From Gemmatimonadota bacterium (GTDB taxonomy: Bacteria; Gemmatimonadota; Gemmatimonadetes; Longimicrobiales; Gaopeijiaceae), in NCBI GenBank assembly GCA_022571515.1, contig JACZXQ010000015.1:45762-109761 (forward strand): DNA of 64,000 bases, given 5' to 3'. Positions within the stretch are counted from its first letter, which is position 1, and every line of letters starts with the position of its first letter. Below the pieces are notes generated by a model, which was not told the DNA's origin, did not search any database, and saw nothing but the letters and a program-made list of their open reading frames with translations. Position numbers and translations under genes: made by a program. Below are positions 63,986 through 64,000 of the stretch, piece by piece.

Positions 63986-64000
63986 GTTGGTTCTCCATCG

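Overview
The window is a high-GC bacterial chromosome segment with mostly housekeeping and accessory genes on both strands. Several features suggest a Gemmatimonadota-like organism: a DUF5117-type zinc metalloprotease, a SARP/ATPase/TPR giant regulator, Ig-like and Gly-rich surface proteins, an amidohydrolase/PLP-enzyme pair, a bacilliredoxin and a plant/chlamydia-type FabI. This assignment is inference from gene content; no rRNA is present.

Layout, left to right. 1-14 kb: the edge of a polysaccharide export gene, an uncharacterised conserved protein, a possible 25-residue microprotein, a membrane HD-GYP phosphodiesterase, a SARP-type ATPase regulator, an AraC-type regulator, a broken Ig-like/Gly-rich surface lipoprotein (three frameshifts, one stop, lost lipobox Cys) and two tandem TetR paralogues. 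13-14.6 kb: a Cys-rich MarR regulator and ArsM, each preceded by the same 17-bp inverted repeat. 14.7-21.9 kb: a secreted zinc metalloprotease and a CcdA/DsbA-like/beta-propeller cluster, then HD and RDD proteins and a small HTH/zinc-ribbon/membrane protein. 22-31 kb: hydrolase, cobalamin adenosyltransferase, 7Fe ferredoxin, M20 peptidase, RsmD, DUF3267, DUF1707-like, DUF427, arginase, DoxX and bacilliredoxin genes. 30-32 kb: two genes (a DUF1460 lipoprotein and an alpha/beta hydrolase), each preceded by a matching 25-bp palindrome. 32-37 kb: DASS transporter, thioesterase, peroxiredoxin, thiolase and zinc dehydrogenase.

37-43.6 kb holds a complete leftward SUF operon: sufC-sufB-sufD-Rieske-sufS-sufU-ogt, with a palindrome in the probable sufC promoter. 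43.7-52 kb contains a patatin, an M6 protease with its lipoprotein partner, an ECF sigma/anti-sigma cluster ending in a second AraC-type regulator, a class V PLP enzyme and an amidohydrolase. 52-59.7 kb holds ligA, polX, a cation antiporter, fabI, a class III aminotransferase and phhB.

59.8-64 kb is an island-like end of the window. After tRNA-Glu and tRNA-Val come a tyrosine recombinase and an isolated 3' part of tRNA-Pro(GGG), a likely attachment site. Then there is a tightly overlapping leftward operon for a ubiquitin-like protein (C-terminus Gly-Gly-Ala), a JAMM/JAB isopeptidase and an E1-like adenylating enzyme with an apparent inactive N-terminal half. This is the strongest candidate for an unusual system: a bacterial ubiquitin-like conjugation cassette of the kind linked to phage defence. 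No E2 is visible; it would have to lie beyond the right edge or be absent.
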